From Gammaproteobacteria bacterium (lineage in GTDB: Bacteria > Pseudomonadota > Gammaproteobacteria > HK1), in NCBI GenBank assembly GCA_021773795.1, contig JAJFJT010000004.1:81204-145203 (forward strand): 64,000 bases of DNA, read 5' to 3'. This document shows positions 55,101 through 64,000 of this stretch, piece by piece (position 1 is the first letter of the stretch; every line of letters starts with the position of its first letter). Below the pieces are notes generated by a model. That model saw only the letters and a list, made by a program, of their open reading frames with translations. It made no database searches and was not told where the DNA came from. Position numbers and translations under genes: made by a program.

Positions 55101-55388
55101 GAAGTGCTCAAAATAGACCAGAGTTTTATACGTAACCTGCTTGACGACCCAGAGGATCTGGCCATAACCAAGGGTATATTGGGCTTGGCACGGGCCTTCA
55201 ACCGCACGGTGGTCGCTGAAGGTGTGGAAAGCGTGGCACACGGCACCTTGCTGTTAGAGCTCGGTTGCAAACTGGCCCAAGGATATAGTATTGCCCGCCC
55301 AATGCTGGCAAGCGAACTACCGAGCTGGCTGGAAAACTACAAAATTCCCTCGGAGTGGAAGAAAGCAGGTCTCGACTACATGATATAA
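52137..55388 (+). CDS. Response regulator with four PAS domains, GGDEF and EAL
   Basis: A 1083-residue cytoplasmic protein: REC (1-125, phospho-accepting Asp54 in FLDLSLND), PAS at 145-265, 270-385, 390-510 and 515-635, GGDEF (645-805, RLGGDEF with RTGD inhibitory motif) and EAL (825-1070, VEALVRW, DDFGTGYSS, LKIDQSF, AEGVES). All catalytic residues are present, so it could both make and degrade c-di-GMP. It is the output of the upstream kinase. The last PAS-GGDEF-EAL half is a close paralogue of the 44523-47497 gene and ends in the same DYMI. Confidence 0.94.
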   Translation: MRILLIEDNLDHQEIFQEYLSMSSFANAKVTASCSMTKGVELLETEAFDILFLDLSLNDSDISESLNRIETLTVYCPVVVLTSLDDRETLLSIIAKGAEDCLPKSELNDLLLERSIRFSIDRWQLRKKVMLRGKERHTIAVHLSEIIEATRVGTWEWNVQTGEAIFNSRWAEVIGYTLDELEPISIDTWFNIAHSEDFDVSQAALKQHFSRKLDYYDVDGRIRHKDGHWVWVNDRGKVVEWTDSGEPLWMRGTQTDITERKLVEESLRQFKDIVASSSDMLALLDTKFIYLAANSAYLNVFHKTEADLVGQSVSKIFGEKFFNDVIRPHAQRCLAAEEVNYQEWFHFPDSSPKYMDVHYYPYIAANGKVAGMVVNGRDITRQHEVKNKLLESEHKFRTLVEATGILPWKFDLRTGRFNYVGEQSVTILDIPVRSWTDMDSWSKRIHPEDRQPSIDFRRTSTEAGENYDCEYRFISGNREIIWIRDIVTIVKDEKGEAIELVGYMLDITTRKEAEDNQRLAASVFKHSQEGVVITDVNNHIIDANPASLKLSGYTREEVLGKDPHIFSSGNHPPSFYASLWQTLNEHGHWQGEIQNRRKTGEFYTERLSIDAVSDKDGNRQHYVGVFSDISYLKEHAVALREIAYNDTLTGLPNRLLLQDRMQQALSRSDRQKEQIAVCYLDLDSFKPVNDNYGHQAGDQLLIELAKRLQRNLRTGDTVARLGGDEFVMLVLDIHTASELEQLLARVLKTIAEPYDLQGTMVTLSASIGIATHPPDSGEADTLLRHADQSMYTAKQAGKNRYCFFNPREEQRAMADSLIRREIEIALAHGQLQLYYQPKINMASGAMAGVEALVRWQHPERGLLTPDAFLPVIERSELIIDLGHWVLNQALSQMRAWRAEGIEVEVSVNIAALQLQRTGFVSSLKALLAEFPDVPASYLQLEILETAALLDIEAVSKIITQCAEFGVTFALDDFGTGYSSLAYLRHLPSEVLKIDQSFIRNLLDDPEDLAITKGILGLARAFNRTVVAEGVESVAHGTLLLELGCKLAQGYSIARPMLASELPSWLENYKIPSEWKKAGLDYMI

Positions 55389-55583
55389 GCAGCGTGGTTT
55401 TAGGCAGGCTACAAATCAGACAAACCGATAACCGATTTATTTACGATGCTTTTATGGCGCCCCGGGAGAGATTACCTGGGTCTTTTTCTCTCAGCCCCTT
55501 CTCTGTTCCAGCAGCTCCGCCACCAGTCGAACTCAAACCCGAATATTTCGTCGGGAGTTCGAATTTTTGGCTCATCTATAAAC

Positions 55584-55612
55584 AAAAAACCCCGCACGAA
55601 GCGGGGTTTTTT
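55584..55612. terminator. Bidirectional intrinsic terminator
   Basis: AAAAAACCCCGC-ACGAA-GCGGGGTTTTTT: perfect 12-bp stem with A and T runs on both sides. It can end the signalling operon (plus strand) and the tRNA/csrA transcript (minus strand). Confidence 0.93.
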
Positions 55613-55617
55613 GTATT

Positions 55618-55694
55618 TGGCGCGCCCGGAGGGATTCGAACCCCCGACCGCCTGGTTCGTAGCCAGGTACTCTATCCAGCTGAGCTACGGGCGC
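55618..55694 (-). tRNA. tRNA-Arg (anticodon ACG)
   Basis: Complete cloverleaf with encoded CCA: acceptor GCGCCCG/CGGGCGC, anticodon stem CCTGG/CCAGG with loop CTACGAA (ACG, read as ICG), T-arm GGGGG-TTCGAAT-CCCTC. It is downstream of tRNA-Ser and csrA, the same order as argV/serV in enterobacteria. Confidence 0.97.
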
Positions 55695-55851
55695 AATAAA
55701 AACTGGTGACAACTTTGAGTGGAAAGGAAGGGATCATTCGGGTCCAGCTTGGCTGTTCCGCCGGTCGAACCTGATGTTCTGATACATCGAGGTTTCGAAT
55801 CTACCCTAACCACCACTTTGCCGTAGCAAAGGTCCTACTCAACACAACTTT

Positions 55852-55942
55852 TGGCGGAGAGGGAGGGATTCGAACCCTCGATGGGCGATTAACCCATACT
55901 CCCTTAGCAGGGGAGCGCCTTCAGCCGCTCGGCCACCTCTCC
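55852..55942 (-). tRNA. tRNA-Ser (anticodon GCU)
   Basis: A 91-nt class II tRNA with long variable arm and encoded CCA. Acceptor GGAGAGG/CCTCTCC, anticodon stem CTCCC/GGGAG with loop CTGCTAA (GCT). It sits 64 bp after csrA on the same strand. Confidence 0.97.
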
Positions 55943-56006
55943 AGACTGTTGCGAGCGCGGAGCATACCGATGCAGGGCACTCGCGTCAAAGGCTGCTTTC
56001 GATGGT

Positions 56007-56237
56007 CTATACGTTACCCGCGTTATCGTCGTCGCCTTCCTGTTCCTCACCTGCGTTATCGCCGCCGCCTTGCTGTTCCTTGCGAATCCGCTCGTAAATT
56101 TCTTCACGGTGTACAGACACTTCTCTTGGTGCATTCACTCCAATACGCACCTGGTTTCCCTTCACGCCCAGAACGGTCACCGTGACCTCGTCGCCTATCA
56201 TCAGCGACTCGCCTACTCTCCTGGTCAAAATCAACAT
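56007..56237 (-). CDS. csrA: Carbon storage regulator CsrA/RsmA
   Basis: A 76-residue RNA-binding regulator that represses translation at GGA motifs. The core [37 protein letters not shown] and HREEIYERI is canonical. The tail is longer than in most CsrA proteins and acidic/glycine-rich, with an imperfect repeat G(G)[16 protein letters not shown]. It may affect partner binding or be neutral. The neighbours lysC and the two tRNAs are the standard context. Confidence 0.97.
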   Translation of the reverse strand: MLILTRRVGESLMIGDEVTVTVLGVKGNQVRIGVNAPREVSVHREEIYERIRKEQQGGGDNAGEEQEGDDDNAGNV

Positions 56238-56310
56238 TTCTATACCTTCCTCATGGGTCCCGCGTTCGGGACCTTCAATCTATCTATATGGAACCTGTTT
56301 CTGGACAAGC

Positions 56311-57540
56311 TCAGTCTTCTTCCGAGTCCTGATCCAGTCCGAAGGCGGTGTGCAGTGCGCGCACTGCCAATTCGAGATATTTCTCATTCACCACGACGGA
56401 GATCTTGATCTCCGACGTAGAGATCATCAGGATATTTACCCCTTCAGCAGCCAGCGCACCAAACATGGTGCTGGCGATCCCGGCATGGGAACGCATCCCA
56501 ACACCAACCAGTGAGATCTTAACAATACTGTCGTCCCCGGTCACTTTTTGTGCTCCGAGCGCGCCACAGGTGCTCTTCAGCAAGCTCAAGGCGCGTTCGT
56601 GGTCACTCCGATGCACGGTAAAGGTGAAATCGGTGGCACTCGCATTGCTGATGTTCTGCAAGATCATATCCACTTCGATGTTGGCATCGGCAACCGCGCC
56701 CAGGATCTGATGCGCGATGCCCGGCTTATCTGGCACACCCAACACGGTGATCTTGGCCTCGTCACGGGTAAAGGCGATGCCGGAAATTAAGGGTTGTTCC
56801 ATTTCTGCTTCCTCGGGGGCAATCAAGGTGCCCTCTCCTGGTTCAAAGGATGACAAAACGCGGATGGGCACGTTGTATTTACTGGCGAATTCCACAGCGC
56901 GTATTTGCAGTACCTTGGCGCCGAGACTGGCAAGCTCCAGCATCTCCTCAAAGGTCAGCCGGTCAAGCTTGCGAGCCTTGGGCACGACCCGCGGGTCGGT
57001 GGTGTAGACACCATCCACATCAGTATAGATCTGGCACTCTTTGGCACCCAGGGCAGCAGCCAGGGCCACCGCTGTGGTGTCGGAGCCACCTCGTCCCAGG
57101 GTGGTGATATTGCCGTCCTCATCCACGCCCTGGAAACCCGCCACGACCACCACTCGACCCTTATCAAGATCGCGACGGATGCGACGTTGGTCAATATCCA
57201 GAATGCGTGCCTTGTTGAAGGCGCTGTCGGTACGAATATGGACCTGGGCCCCGGTATAAGATACCGCTGGGCAATTCCATTCCGCCAGACACATGCTAAG
57301 CAGCGCTATGGTCACCTGCTCACCCGTGGACAACAGCACATCGAGCTCCCGCGGATCGGGATTGTCCGAAGCCTCCAGAGCCAGCCCCATGAGACGATTG
57401 GTCTCACCGCTCATGGCGGAGACCACGATCACCACATCGTGCCCCTGGCGACGGTCCTCCTGAGCCTGCTCGGCCACGACCCGAATGCGTTCCAGATCCG
57501 CTACCGAAGTACCACCGTATTTCTTTACCATCAATGCCAT
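56311..57540 (-). CDS. lysC: Aspartate kinase, lysine-sensitive monofunctional type
   Basis: A 409-residue kinase phosphorylating aspartate at the entry of Lys/Thr/Met and diaminopimelate synthesis. KKYGGTSV is at the N-terminus, FQGVDEDGNITTLGRGGSDTTAVALAAAL spans 155-180 and YTDVDGVYTTDPR lies near 195. Two ACT domains (265-335 and 345-405) give feedback control, as in the alpha/beta-type AK with an internal start. It lies between alaS and csrA. A short poly-T stretch (minus strand) lies between alaS and lysC, but no hairpin is evident. Confidence 0.96.
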   Translation of the reverse strand: MALMVKKYGGTSVADLERIRVVAEQAQEDRRQGHDVVIVVSAMSGETNRLMGLALEASDNPDPRELDVLLSTGEQVTIALLSMCLAEWNCPAVSYTGAQVHIRTDSAFNKARILDIDQRRIRRDLDKGRVVVVAGFQGVDEDGNITTLGRGGSDTTAVALAAALGAKECQIYTDVDGVYTTDPRVVPKARKLDRLTFEEMLELASLGAKVLQIRAVEFASKYNVPIRVLSSFEPGEGTLIAPEEAEMEQPLISGIAFTRDEAKITVLGVPDKPGIAHQILGAVADANIEVDMILQNISNASATDFTFTVHRSDHERALSLLKSTCGALGAQKVTGDDSIVKISLVGVGMRSHAGIASTMFGALAAEGVNILMISTSEIKISVVVNEKYLELAVRALHTAFGLDQDSEED

Positions 57541-57602
57541 AAGCTACCTGCAGCACCTAAAAAAAAAAGTGCCACATCTCCTGAATAAAACCATGATTCA
57601 AA

Positions 57603-60209
57603 TTATGAGGCTAACTGCTTCTCTACCCAATCCCGCACTGAAGCGAGCGCCTTGTCTATATTGGCCGGCTGGCTGCCACCAGCCTGGGCCATATCCGGGC
57701 GTCCACCACCCTTACCGCCTACCTGTTTGGCCACATGGTTCACCAGCGGACCTGCCTGCACGCGATCGGTGGCATCAGCGGTCACACCCGCCACCAGACT
57801 CAGCTTGTCACCACTGACCGCAGCCAACACCACTGCTGCGGTACCGAGCTTGTTTTTCAACTGGTCAACCGTATTACGCAGGGCGTTTCGATCCTCGCCC
57901 TCAAATATAGCGGCCAATACCTTAATGCCACCCACCTCCACCGCCTGGCCGGCGAGTTGCTCTCCCTGATTGCTCGCCATACGCGCCTTGATACGCGCCA
58001 GTTCCTTTTCCATCTCATGATTGCGCACGAGAATCTGCTCGAATTTATCCTCCAGGGAATCTGTATCGCTCTTAAGCATGGCCGCCAAACGAGCCTGACA
58101 GCTCTCGGTCTCGGTGACCCAGGCCAGTGCCTCGTTAGCGGTCACCGCCTCGATACGGCGTACCCCAGCGGCTACTCCTGTCTCCCCGGTGAGTTTGAAC
58201 AAGCCGATATCCCCGGCCCGACTCACATGGGTGCCACCACACAACTCAGTGGAATGCTCGCCGATACTCAAGACCCGCACGACCTCATCATATTTCTCAC
58301 CAAACAGCGCTTGAGCCCCACTCTCCATGGCCTCATCCCGGGACATCAGTACCGTGGCAACCTCGCTATTCTCTAGAATCCAGTGGTTAACCTGCTGCTC
58401 AATGGCCTGCAATTGGTCGCTGGATACCGGTTCAAAATGAGAAAAATCAAAACGCAGTCGATCCGGCCCTACCCGTGAACCCTTCTGGGACACGTGACTG
58501 CCCAATACCTTACGCAAGGCCGCATGCAACAGATGGGTGGCAGAGTGATTTCGTGCCGTTGCCAACCGCTGCTCCCGGTATACGCTCGCCTTGAGTTCGT
58601 CACCTACCCGCAGTTCGCCATCGGTTAGCACCCCGGCATGTACCACAGCACGAGCCTGACGCTGGGTATCAGTTACCTTGAAGCGTACGCCCCGGGCCTT
58701 GAGCAAACCGTGGTCACCCACCTGGCCACCAGATTCCGCATAAAAGGGAGTACGTTCAAGCACCACCAGGCCATGATCCTCCGGGCGCATCACCTCGGCC
58801 GCGACACCATCCACATAGAGCGCCGTAACCAGTGACTTGCCGACCAACTTCTCATAGCCGATAAATTCACTCTCTTCCGTACACTCCAGCAGCGGCGTAA
58901 CGCTGTCGCCAAAGCGGCTGGCAGCACGGGCACGTTCACGCTGGGACTCCATTTCCTTTTCGAAGCCGGCCATATCGAGCTTCAAGCCCCGCTCTCTGGC
59001 CACATCAGCAGTTAGATCCGTAGGAAAACCATAGGTGTCGTAGAGGCGAAAGATGGTTTCACCCGAGAGTGTCTTGCCGTTGAGTTCAGCCATCGCCTGA
59101 TCGAGCATGCGCATACCCTGCTCCAGGGTCTCGGCAAAACGCTCCTCCTCCTGCAACAACACCTTCTCCACCAGCACACCTTGCTCACGCAGATCGGGAA
59201 AGGCATCTCCCATCTCCTTCGCAAGCGGCGCAACCAAACGATGGAAGAAAGCACCCTCGGCGCCGAGCTTGTGACCGTGCCGAATGGCACGACGAATAAT
59301 GCGCCGCAGCACATAGCCACGCCCTTCGTTTGAAGGGATAACGCCATCGGCAACCAGAAAGGCACAGGAGCGAATATGGTCGGCAATCACCCGCAGAGAT
59401 TGATTGTCTCGTGCCAAGACACCGGTAACATCACCCGTGCTTTCAATCAGATCCCGAAACAGATCAATCTCGTAATTATTGTGCTTGCCCTGAAGTACCG
59501 CCGCGAGGCGTTCAAGCCCCATACCGGTATCTACTGACGGTTTGGGCAGCGGCTCAAGATTGCCCTTGGCATCCCGGTTGTACTGCATGAACACGAGATT
59601 CCAGATCTCGATGTAGCGATCGCCATCCTCGTCCGAGCTGCCCGGAGGCCCACCGGCAATCTCCGGACCATGGTCATAAAAGATCTCGGAACAGGGACCG
59701 CAGGGACCGGTCTCACCCATGGACCAAAAATTGTCCTTCGCACCACAGCGCGAAAAGCGTTCAGCACTGACGCCAACTTCCTTGAGCCAGATATCGGCAG
59801 ACTCGTCGTCGTCATCAAAGACCGTCACCCACAGCCGTTCCGGTGCCAACCCAAATTGTTCGGTCAACAGCTCCCAGGCGTAGGCAATAGCCTCATGCTT
59901 GAAATAATCGCCAAAGCTGAAGTTACCCAGCATCTCGAAGAAGGTGTGATGGCGAGCGGTATAGCCCACATTTTCCAGATCATTATGCTTGCCACCGGCA
60001 CGCACACAGCGCTGACTAGAGACTGCACGGTTATATGGGCGTGCCTCAGTACCCAGGAAGACATCCTTGAACTGCACCATTCCCGCGTTGGTAAACAACA
60101 GGGTGGGATCATCCGCCGGCACCAGCGAACTGCTGGGCACCACGGTATGGCCGCGGGCACTAAAAAAATCCAGAAAGGTCTGGCGAATCTCGCTCGTTCG
60201 CATACTCAT
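57603..60209 (-). CDS. alaS: Alanine--tRNA ligase
   Basis: An 868-residue class II synthetase of usual length. It has the catalytic core ([15 protein letters not shown] near 40, [26 protein letters not shown] near 80), the tRNA-recognition domain, and an editing domain with the zinc motifs [12 protein letters not shown] (HxxxH) and ELCGGTHV (CxxxH). The C-Ala/DHHA1 domain ends with [12 protein letters not shown]. It charges tRNA-Ala and clears Ser/Gly mischarging. It is downstream of recX in the conserved recA-recX-alaS order. Confidence 0.98.
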   Translation of the reverse strand: MSMRTSEIRQTFLDFFSARGHTVVPSSSLVPADDPTLLFTNAGMVQFKDVFLGTEARPYNRAVSSQRCVRAGGKHNDLENVGYTARHHTFFEMLGNFSFGDYFKHEAIAYAWELLTEQFGLAPERLWVTVFDDDDESADIWLKEVGVSAERFSRCGAKDNFWSMGETGPCGPCSEIFYDHGPEIAGGPPGSSDEDGDRYIEIWNLVFMQYNRDAKGNLEPLPKPSVDTGMGLERLAAVLQGKHNNYEIDLFRDLIESTGDVTGVLARDNQSLRVIADHIRSCAFLVADGVIPSNEGRGYVLRRIIRRAIRHGHKLGAEGAFFHRLVAPLAKEMGDAFPDLREQGVLVEKVLLQEEERFAETLEQGMRMLDQAMAELNGKTLSGETIFRLYDTYGFPTDLTADVARERGLKLDMAGFEKEMESQRERARAASRFGDSVTPLLECTEESEFIGYEKLVGKSLVTALYVDGVAAEVMRPEDHGLVVLERTPFYAESGGQVGDHGLLKARGVRFKVTDTQRQARAVVHAGVLTDGELRVGDELKASVYREQRLATARNHSATHLLHAALRKVLGSHVSQKGSRVGPDRLRFDFSHFEPVSSDQLQAIEQQVNHWILENSEVATVLMSRDEAMESGAQALFGEKYDEVVRVLSIGEHSTELCGGTHVSRAGDIGLFKLTGETGVAAGVRRIEAVTANEALAWVTETESCQARLAAMLKSDTDSLEDKFEQILVRNHEMEKELARIKARMASNQGEQLAGQAVEVGGIKVLAAIFEGEDRNALRNTVDQLKNKLGTAAVVLAAVSGDKLSLVAGVTADATDRVQAGPLVNHVAKQVGGKGGGRPDMAQAGGSQPANIDKALASVRDWVEKQLAS

Positions 60210-60227
60210 CGCTGTAATAAATAGCCT

Positions 60228-60683
60228 TTACTCATCATCTGCATCACCCATAACACCGCGAATCTGCTCCATGGTAAAACCGCGATAACGCAGGAATTTC
60301 ATTTGCCGCGCCTTTTCCCGATATTCCTTCGGGATAGACAAGCCAAAACGCTTATTTCTGACCGCCACTGCGCGTTGCCACCATTGTCGATCGCCGGGGT
60401 CGAGAAAGTCCTCTATCAGGCAATCTTCTATACCCTTGTTCTTCAGCTCCGCGCGGATTTTTTCCGGCCCCTGGCCCCGCTCCGAACGGTAGCGGACGAT
60501 CATCTCGGTGAAACGTCGCTCGGAGAGCAGATCTATCCGTTGCAGGTCTTCAAGTACCGGGCCAATGAGCTCCGCCTCAAAACCCCGGCTCTTGAGCTTC
60601 TCCGCCAGTTCCCGTACCGAGTGCTCGCGCCGGCTCAGTAAGTGCAGGGCCTTGTCACGAAGTTCGGCCAGCTCCTCGCTCAG
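60228..60683 (-). CDS. recX: Regulatory protein RecX, apparent CTG start
   Basis: A 151-residue inhibitor/modulator of RecA filaments with three RecX helical repeats: [20 protein letters not shown], then [23 protein letters not shown], and ALKxKG-type [17 protein letters not shown], ending [19 protein letters not shown]. The first in-frame ATG is at 60503, far inside the protein. The only position that fits the family N-terminus is CTG 60683 ([13 protein letters not shown]), with GGAGG 7 nt upstream and overlapping the recA TGA (CTGA). A stop lies 8 codons further up and no ATG, GTG or TTG is available in between. Confidence 0.88.
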   Translation of the reverse strand: MSEELAELRDKALHLLSRREHSVRELAEKLKSRGFEAELIGPVLEDLQRIDLLSERRFTEMIVRYRSERGQGPEKIRAELKNKGIEDCLIEDFLDPGDRQWWQRAVAVRNKRFGLSIPKEYREKARQMKFLRYRGFTMEQIRGVMGDADDE

Positions 60684-61714
60684 GCCTCCGCCTCCACGGC
60701 TTCCTCAACCTTGGGCTCAGCCGAACTCGCCAACAGGCGGCTGCGCAGCTCGCTATCAATCGCCTGAGCGATCTCCGGATTGTCCTTGAGGAACAGACGT
60801 GCATTGTCTTTCCCCTGGCCAATACGGTCGCCTTTATAGCTGTACCAGGCACCGGCCTTATCAACCAGACCGTGCTCAACACCCAAGGTGATCAACTCGC
60901 CAAAAAAGGAGAAGCCCTCGCCATAGAGAATATCGAATTCCACCTGGCGAAATGGCGGTGCCACCTTATTCTTTACCACCTTGACCCGGGTCTGGTTACC
61001 AATGATCTCGTCGCCCTTTTTGATAGCACCAATGCGACGAATATCGAGACGCACCGAGGAATAGAACTTCAGGGCGTTACCGCCAGTGGTGGTCTCCGGG
61101 CTACCAAACATCACGCCGATTTTCATGCGAATCTGGTTGATGAAGATCACCAGGGTGTTGGAACGCTTGATATTGGAAGTGAGCTTGCGCAAAGCCTGAG
61201 ACATCAGGCGCGCCTGCAAGCCCACATGATGGTCCCCCATCTCCCCTTCCAGTTCCGCCTTGGGGGTCAGCGCCGCCACCGAGTCGATCACCACCACGTC
61301 CACCGCGCCGGAGCGCACCAGCATGTCGGTAATCTCCAATGCCTGCTCACCAGTGTCGGGCTGAGACATCAGCAGCTCGTCCACATTGACCCCGATCTTA
61401 CCGGCATATCCCGGGTCCAGCGCGTGTTCCGCATCCACAAAGGCCACCGTACCGCCCAGTTTTTGTGCCTGCGCCAGCACCTCCAGGGTCAGCGTGGTCT
61501 TGCCCGAGGATTCCGGCCCGTAGATCTCCACCACTCGCCCCCGCGGCAGGCCACCGATGCCGAGGGCGATGTCGAGCCCCAGGGAACCCGTGGGAATGGC
61601 GTCCATCTCGCCTGCGGCGGGCCGGTCACCCATACGCATGACCGCGCCCTTTCCGAACTGTCGTTCAATCTGGCTAAGAGCCGCACCCAGGGCCCGTTTC
61701 TTGTTTTCGTCCAT
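60680..61714 (-). CDS. recA: Recombinase RecA
   Basis: A 344-residue RecA with Walker [12 protein letters not shown] near 66, Walker [13 protein letters not shown] near 140, loop L1/L2 regions [21 protein letters not shown], and an acidic C-terminus EEAVEAEA. It carries out homologous recombination and SOS induction. The start is backed by AGGAGG 6 nt upstream. I looked for a canonical LexA box (CTGT-N8-ACAG) in the 120 bp upstream and did not find one. It is followed by recX overlapping the stop. Confidence 0.99.
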   Translation of the reverse strand: MDENKKRALGAALSQIERQFGKGAVMRMGDRPAAGEMDAIPTGSLGLDIALGIGGLPRGRVVEIYGPESSGKTTLTLEVLAQAQKLGGTVAFVDAEHALDPGYAGKIGVNVDELLMSQPDTGEQALEITDMLVRSGAVDVVVIDSVAALTPKAELEGEMGDHHVGLQARLMSQALRKLTSNIKRSNTLVIFINQIRMKIGVMFGSPETTTGGNALKFYSSVRLDIRRIGAIKKGDEIIGNQTRVKVVKNKVAPPFRQVEFDILYGEGFSFFGELITLGVEHGLVDKAGAWYSYKGDRIGQGKDNARLFLKDNPEIAQAIDSELRSRLLASSAEPKVEEAVEAEA

Positions 61715-61834
61715 GTCTTCCTCCTGGCAAATCCAGGGGCTGTTCCCTTGCCCCGACGATTAAGTTGACGCACAGCATCGCTGCAAAGCGGCGCATTATC
61801 CCACAGTTAGCCACCAGCCCCCAAGGTGCTGCGC

Positions 61835-62361
61835 TCAAACAGTCTCAAGCGGCCACCGACCCCGACTTTCATAACGTACCCCCCTATCCACGGGTACCGA
61901 AGCGAGTAACTGGAAGGCATTTGCTTGCCAGTTGATAGGAGCATGGGTACTTGTTTGCAGGCGCCGGCGCACGCGCCGTGCAAGGGTAATATGGGGGCGA
62001 TAGGGGTGAAGCTCCCGCGCCAATCCACAGGTCATCGCCCCCTGCTCCAGCCTGCCCACCAATTCCTGCAATGCTAGCGGCATAGTATCGGGAGCCGACC
62101 ACATGACTTGTGAACGGCGCCAGCTTCCAAGGTGTTCAAACAATAAAGAGATGGGTGCACCCTCAATACATGCGGCCATATCCAGCAAACAATGCTCCTG
62201 TTCCGGCTTGGTACGACCCAGAAACAACAAGGTGAGATGAATATTTTCCGGCGGCACGACCCTCGCGCGCCGGGGAGCCGAGCTCACCGCAAGCGCATGC
62301 AACACCTGAACAGTAGCCCGGTCGGGCACCAGAGCAAAGAACAACTTCGATAATTTAGGGC

Positions 62362-62365
<4 letters not shown>
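61835..62365 (-). CDS. thpR: RNA 2',3'-cyclic phosphodiesterase (2H superfamily)
   Basis: A 176-residue 2H phosphoesterase. Both catalytic motifs are present: HLTLLFLG (near 42) and HITLARR (near 125). The N-terminal KLFFALVPD is also typical. It opens or ligates 2',3'-cyclic ends in RNA in vitro; its role in vivo is uncertain. ATG 62365 overlaps the stop of pncC (ATGA), so translation is coupled. It lies between pncC and recA. Confidence 0.9.
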
Positions 62366-63434
<1,069 letters not shown>

Positions 63435-63481
63435 TTATAAAAACAACAATCTAGGATGGTCCCAAAACCAGTTTCCCCAGA

Positions 63482-64000
63482 ATGGATTTCTGTCGCATGT
63501 CCCGATTATTTGCAGGTTTGAGAAATAAGCCCGATGTATGGATTGCAGTACTAGGCACCGTATTTGCCAGTTCCACCGTACTTTCAGTACCCACCGTTAC
63601 CGTTAATGACTGGACGTATAGAAGCAGTGTTGGCGAAACAGGAATCGTTGACTTTCGAGTTACCGAAACATTTACCACCGCAGCAGAACTCGGCGGAGTC
63701 GATAATTCCTATCAATATTCCGTCACCAATCTCACACCTGACCTCATGGCAAGTATTTTCAGCATCAACAATCCGAACAACCTTGCGCATACCGTCATCA
63801 CCCCTGCAGGTTGGACAAGTAGAGGAACCCAGGCCCCCGTATGGGAAAACGGCTCTATAGCACCAGGACAAACCGTGTCTGGCTTTGAGTTTCTTACTTC
63901 GGGAATACTTCCCGAAATGACAACCCCGCCATTTCTCGTCAATGAGAGGGGCTGGATTATGACCGGGGTTCAAGGCGTGAACCGTATTGATCATTTCGGT
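63482..64000 (+). CDS. Secreted hypothetical protein, partial (runs off right edge)
   Basis: A frame open from ATG 63482 (or ATG 63497) to the window end, 173 codons. The N-terminus carries an uncharged stretch (DVWIAVLGTVFASSTVLSVP) that looks like a signal peptide. It is followed by a threonine/serine/asparagine-rich beta-type sequence (VSGFEFLTSGILPEM, TTPPFLVNERGW). Such composition is seen in exported proteins with C-terminal sorting tags, but the C-terminus is not in the window. Family not recognised. Confidence 0.6.
   Translation, partial: MDFCRMSRLFAGLRNKPDVWIAVLGTVFASSTVLSVPTVTVNDWTYRSSVGETGIVDFRVTETFTTAAELGGVDNSYQYSVTNLTPDLMASIFSINNPNNLAHTVITPAGWTSRGTQAPVWENGSIAPGQTVSGFEFLTSGILPEMTTPPFLVNERGWIMTGVQGVNRIDHFG

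Noticed and set aside
55446-55709. Plus-strand open frames over the terminator and tRNA-Arg
   Set aside because: They are translations of a tRNA gene and terminator, a well-known type of false gene.
60228-60503. recX as a 91-residue protein from ATG 60503
   Set aside because: Continuous RecX homology extends 60 codons upstream in the same frame to CTG 60683.

Overview
The window is a stretch of a gammaproteobacterial chromosome of moderately high GC. The main evidence is the conserved right-hand block tadA-pncC-thpR-recA-recX-alaS-lysC-csrA-tRNA-Ser(GCU)-tRNA-Arg(ACG). Other supporting genes are Rsd, RarD, an AmiC-type amidase next to nnr/tsaE/orn, ABC-F YbiT, GloB and a perfect FNR-type site. 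The ferredoxin-dependent 2-oxoacid oxidoreductase and the many c-di-GMP proteins suit a facultative or micro-aerobic environmental bacterium. I cannot name the species from sequence alone.

Layout. 1-2.5 kb: two tandem DUF4139-type secreted proteins, the first cut by the window edge. 2.7-10.3 kb: two divergent Glu/Leu/Phe/Val dehydrogenases. The rightward one heads an operon with a three-subunit 2-oxoacid:ferredoxin oxidoreductase and an acyl-CoA ligase, behind a perfect TTGAT-N4-ATCAA box. This looks like an oxygen-regulated amino-acid to acyl-CoA route. 10.5-11.9 kb: cold-shock protein and a metal-dependent hydrolase, the latter preceded by the last codons of a lost acyl-ACP-synthetase-like gene.

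11.9-21.0 kb is an accessory, defence-like island ending at tRNA-Thr(CGU). It carries a RloA/RloB (AbiL-like) ATPase-TOPRIM pair in an apparent operon with an NAD-dependent epimerase, behind a 40-bp palindrome. A TumE-family toxin/winged-helix antitoxin pair follows, its toxin gene apparently frameshifted. Next are a RAYT transposase that truncates a DUF927 helicase gene, and a complete retron: a folded msr-msd RNA locus, an HTH protein and a reverse transcriptase. Just upstream of the retron, on the same strand, is an unrecognised protein with a HEPN-type RxxxxH motif.

21.2-28.4 kb: housekeeping genes (amiC-like, tsaE, nnr, orn, M48 peptidase, phhB, rsgA, DUF2024). 28.4-30.3 kb: arsR-acr3 with a decayed aquaporin. 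30.3-33 kb: thiolase and CoA-transferase, separated by a 161-bp MITE-like element whose inverted copy lies 29 kb away at 2.6 kb. 33.6-44 kb: rsd, pabB, a membrane GGDEF/EAL protein, an MBL phosphodiesterase-like protein, gloB, rarD, a pitA remnant and an ABC-F protein. 44-55.4 kb is a c-di-GMP signalling region. It holds a substrate-binding-domain/GGDEF/EAL gene with a one-base frameshift, flanked by a ~350-bp direct duplication of the ABC-F gene start. It is followed by an operon of Tat-exported binding protein, histidine kinase, response regulator and REC-PAS4-GGDEF-EAL protein. 55.6-63.4 kb: tRNAs and the recA block. In that block recX seems to start at CTG, overlapping the recA stop. A secreted protein runs off the right edge.
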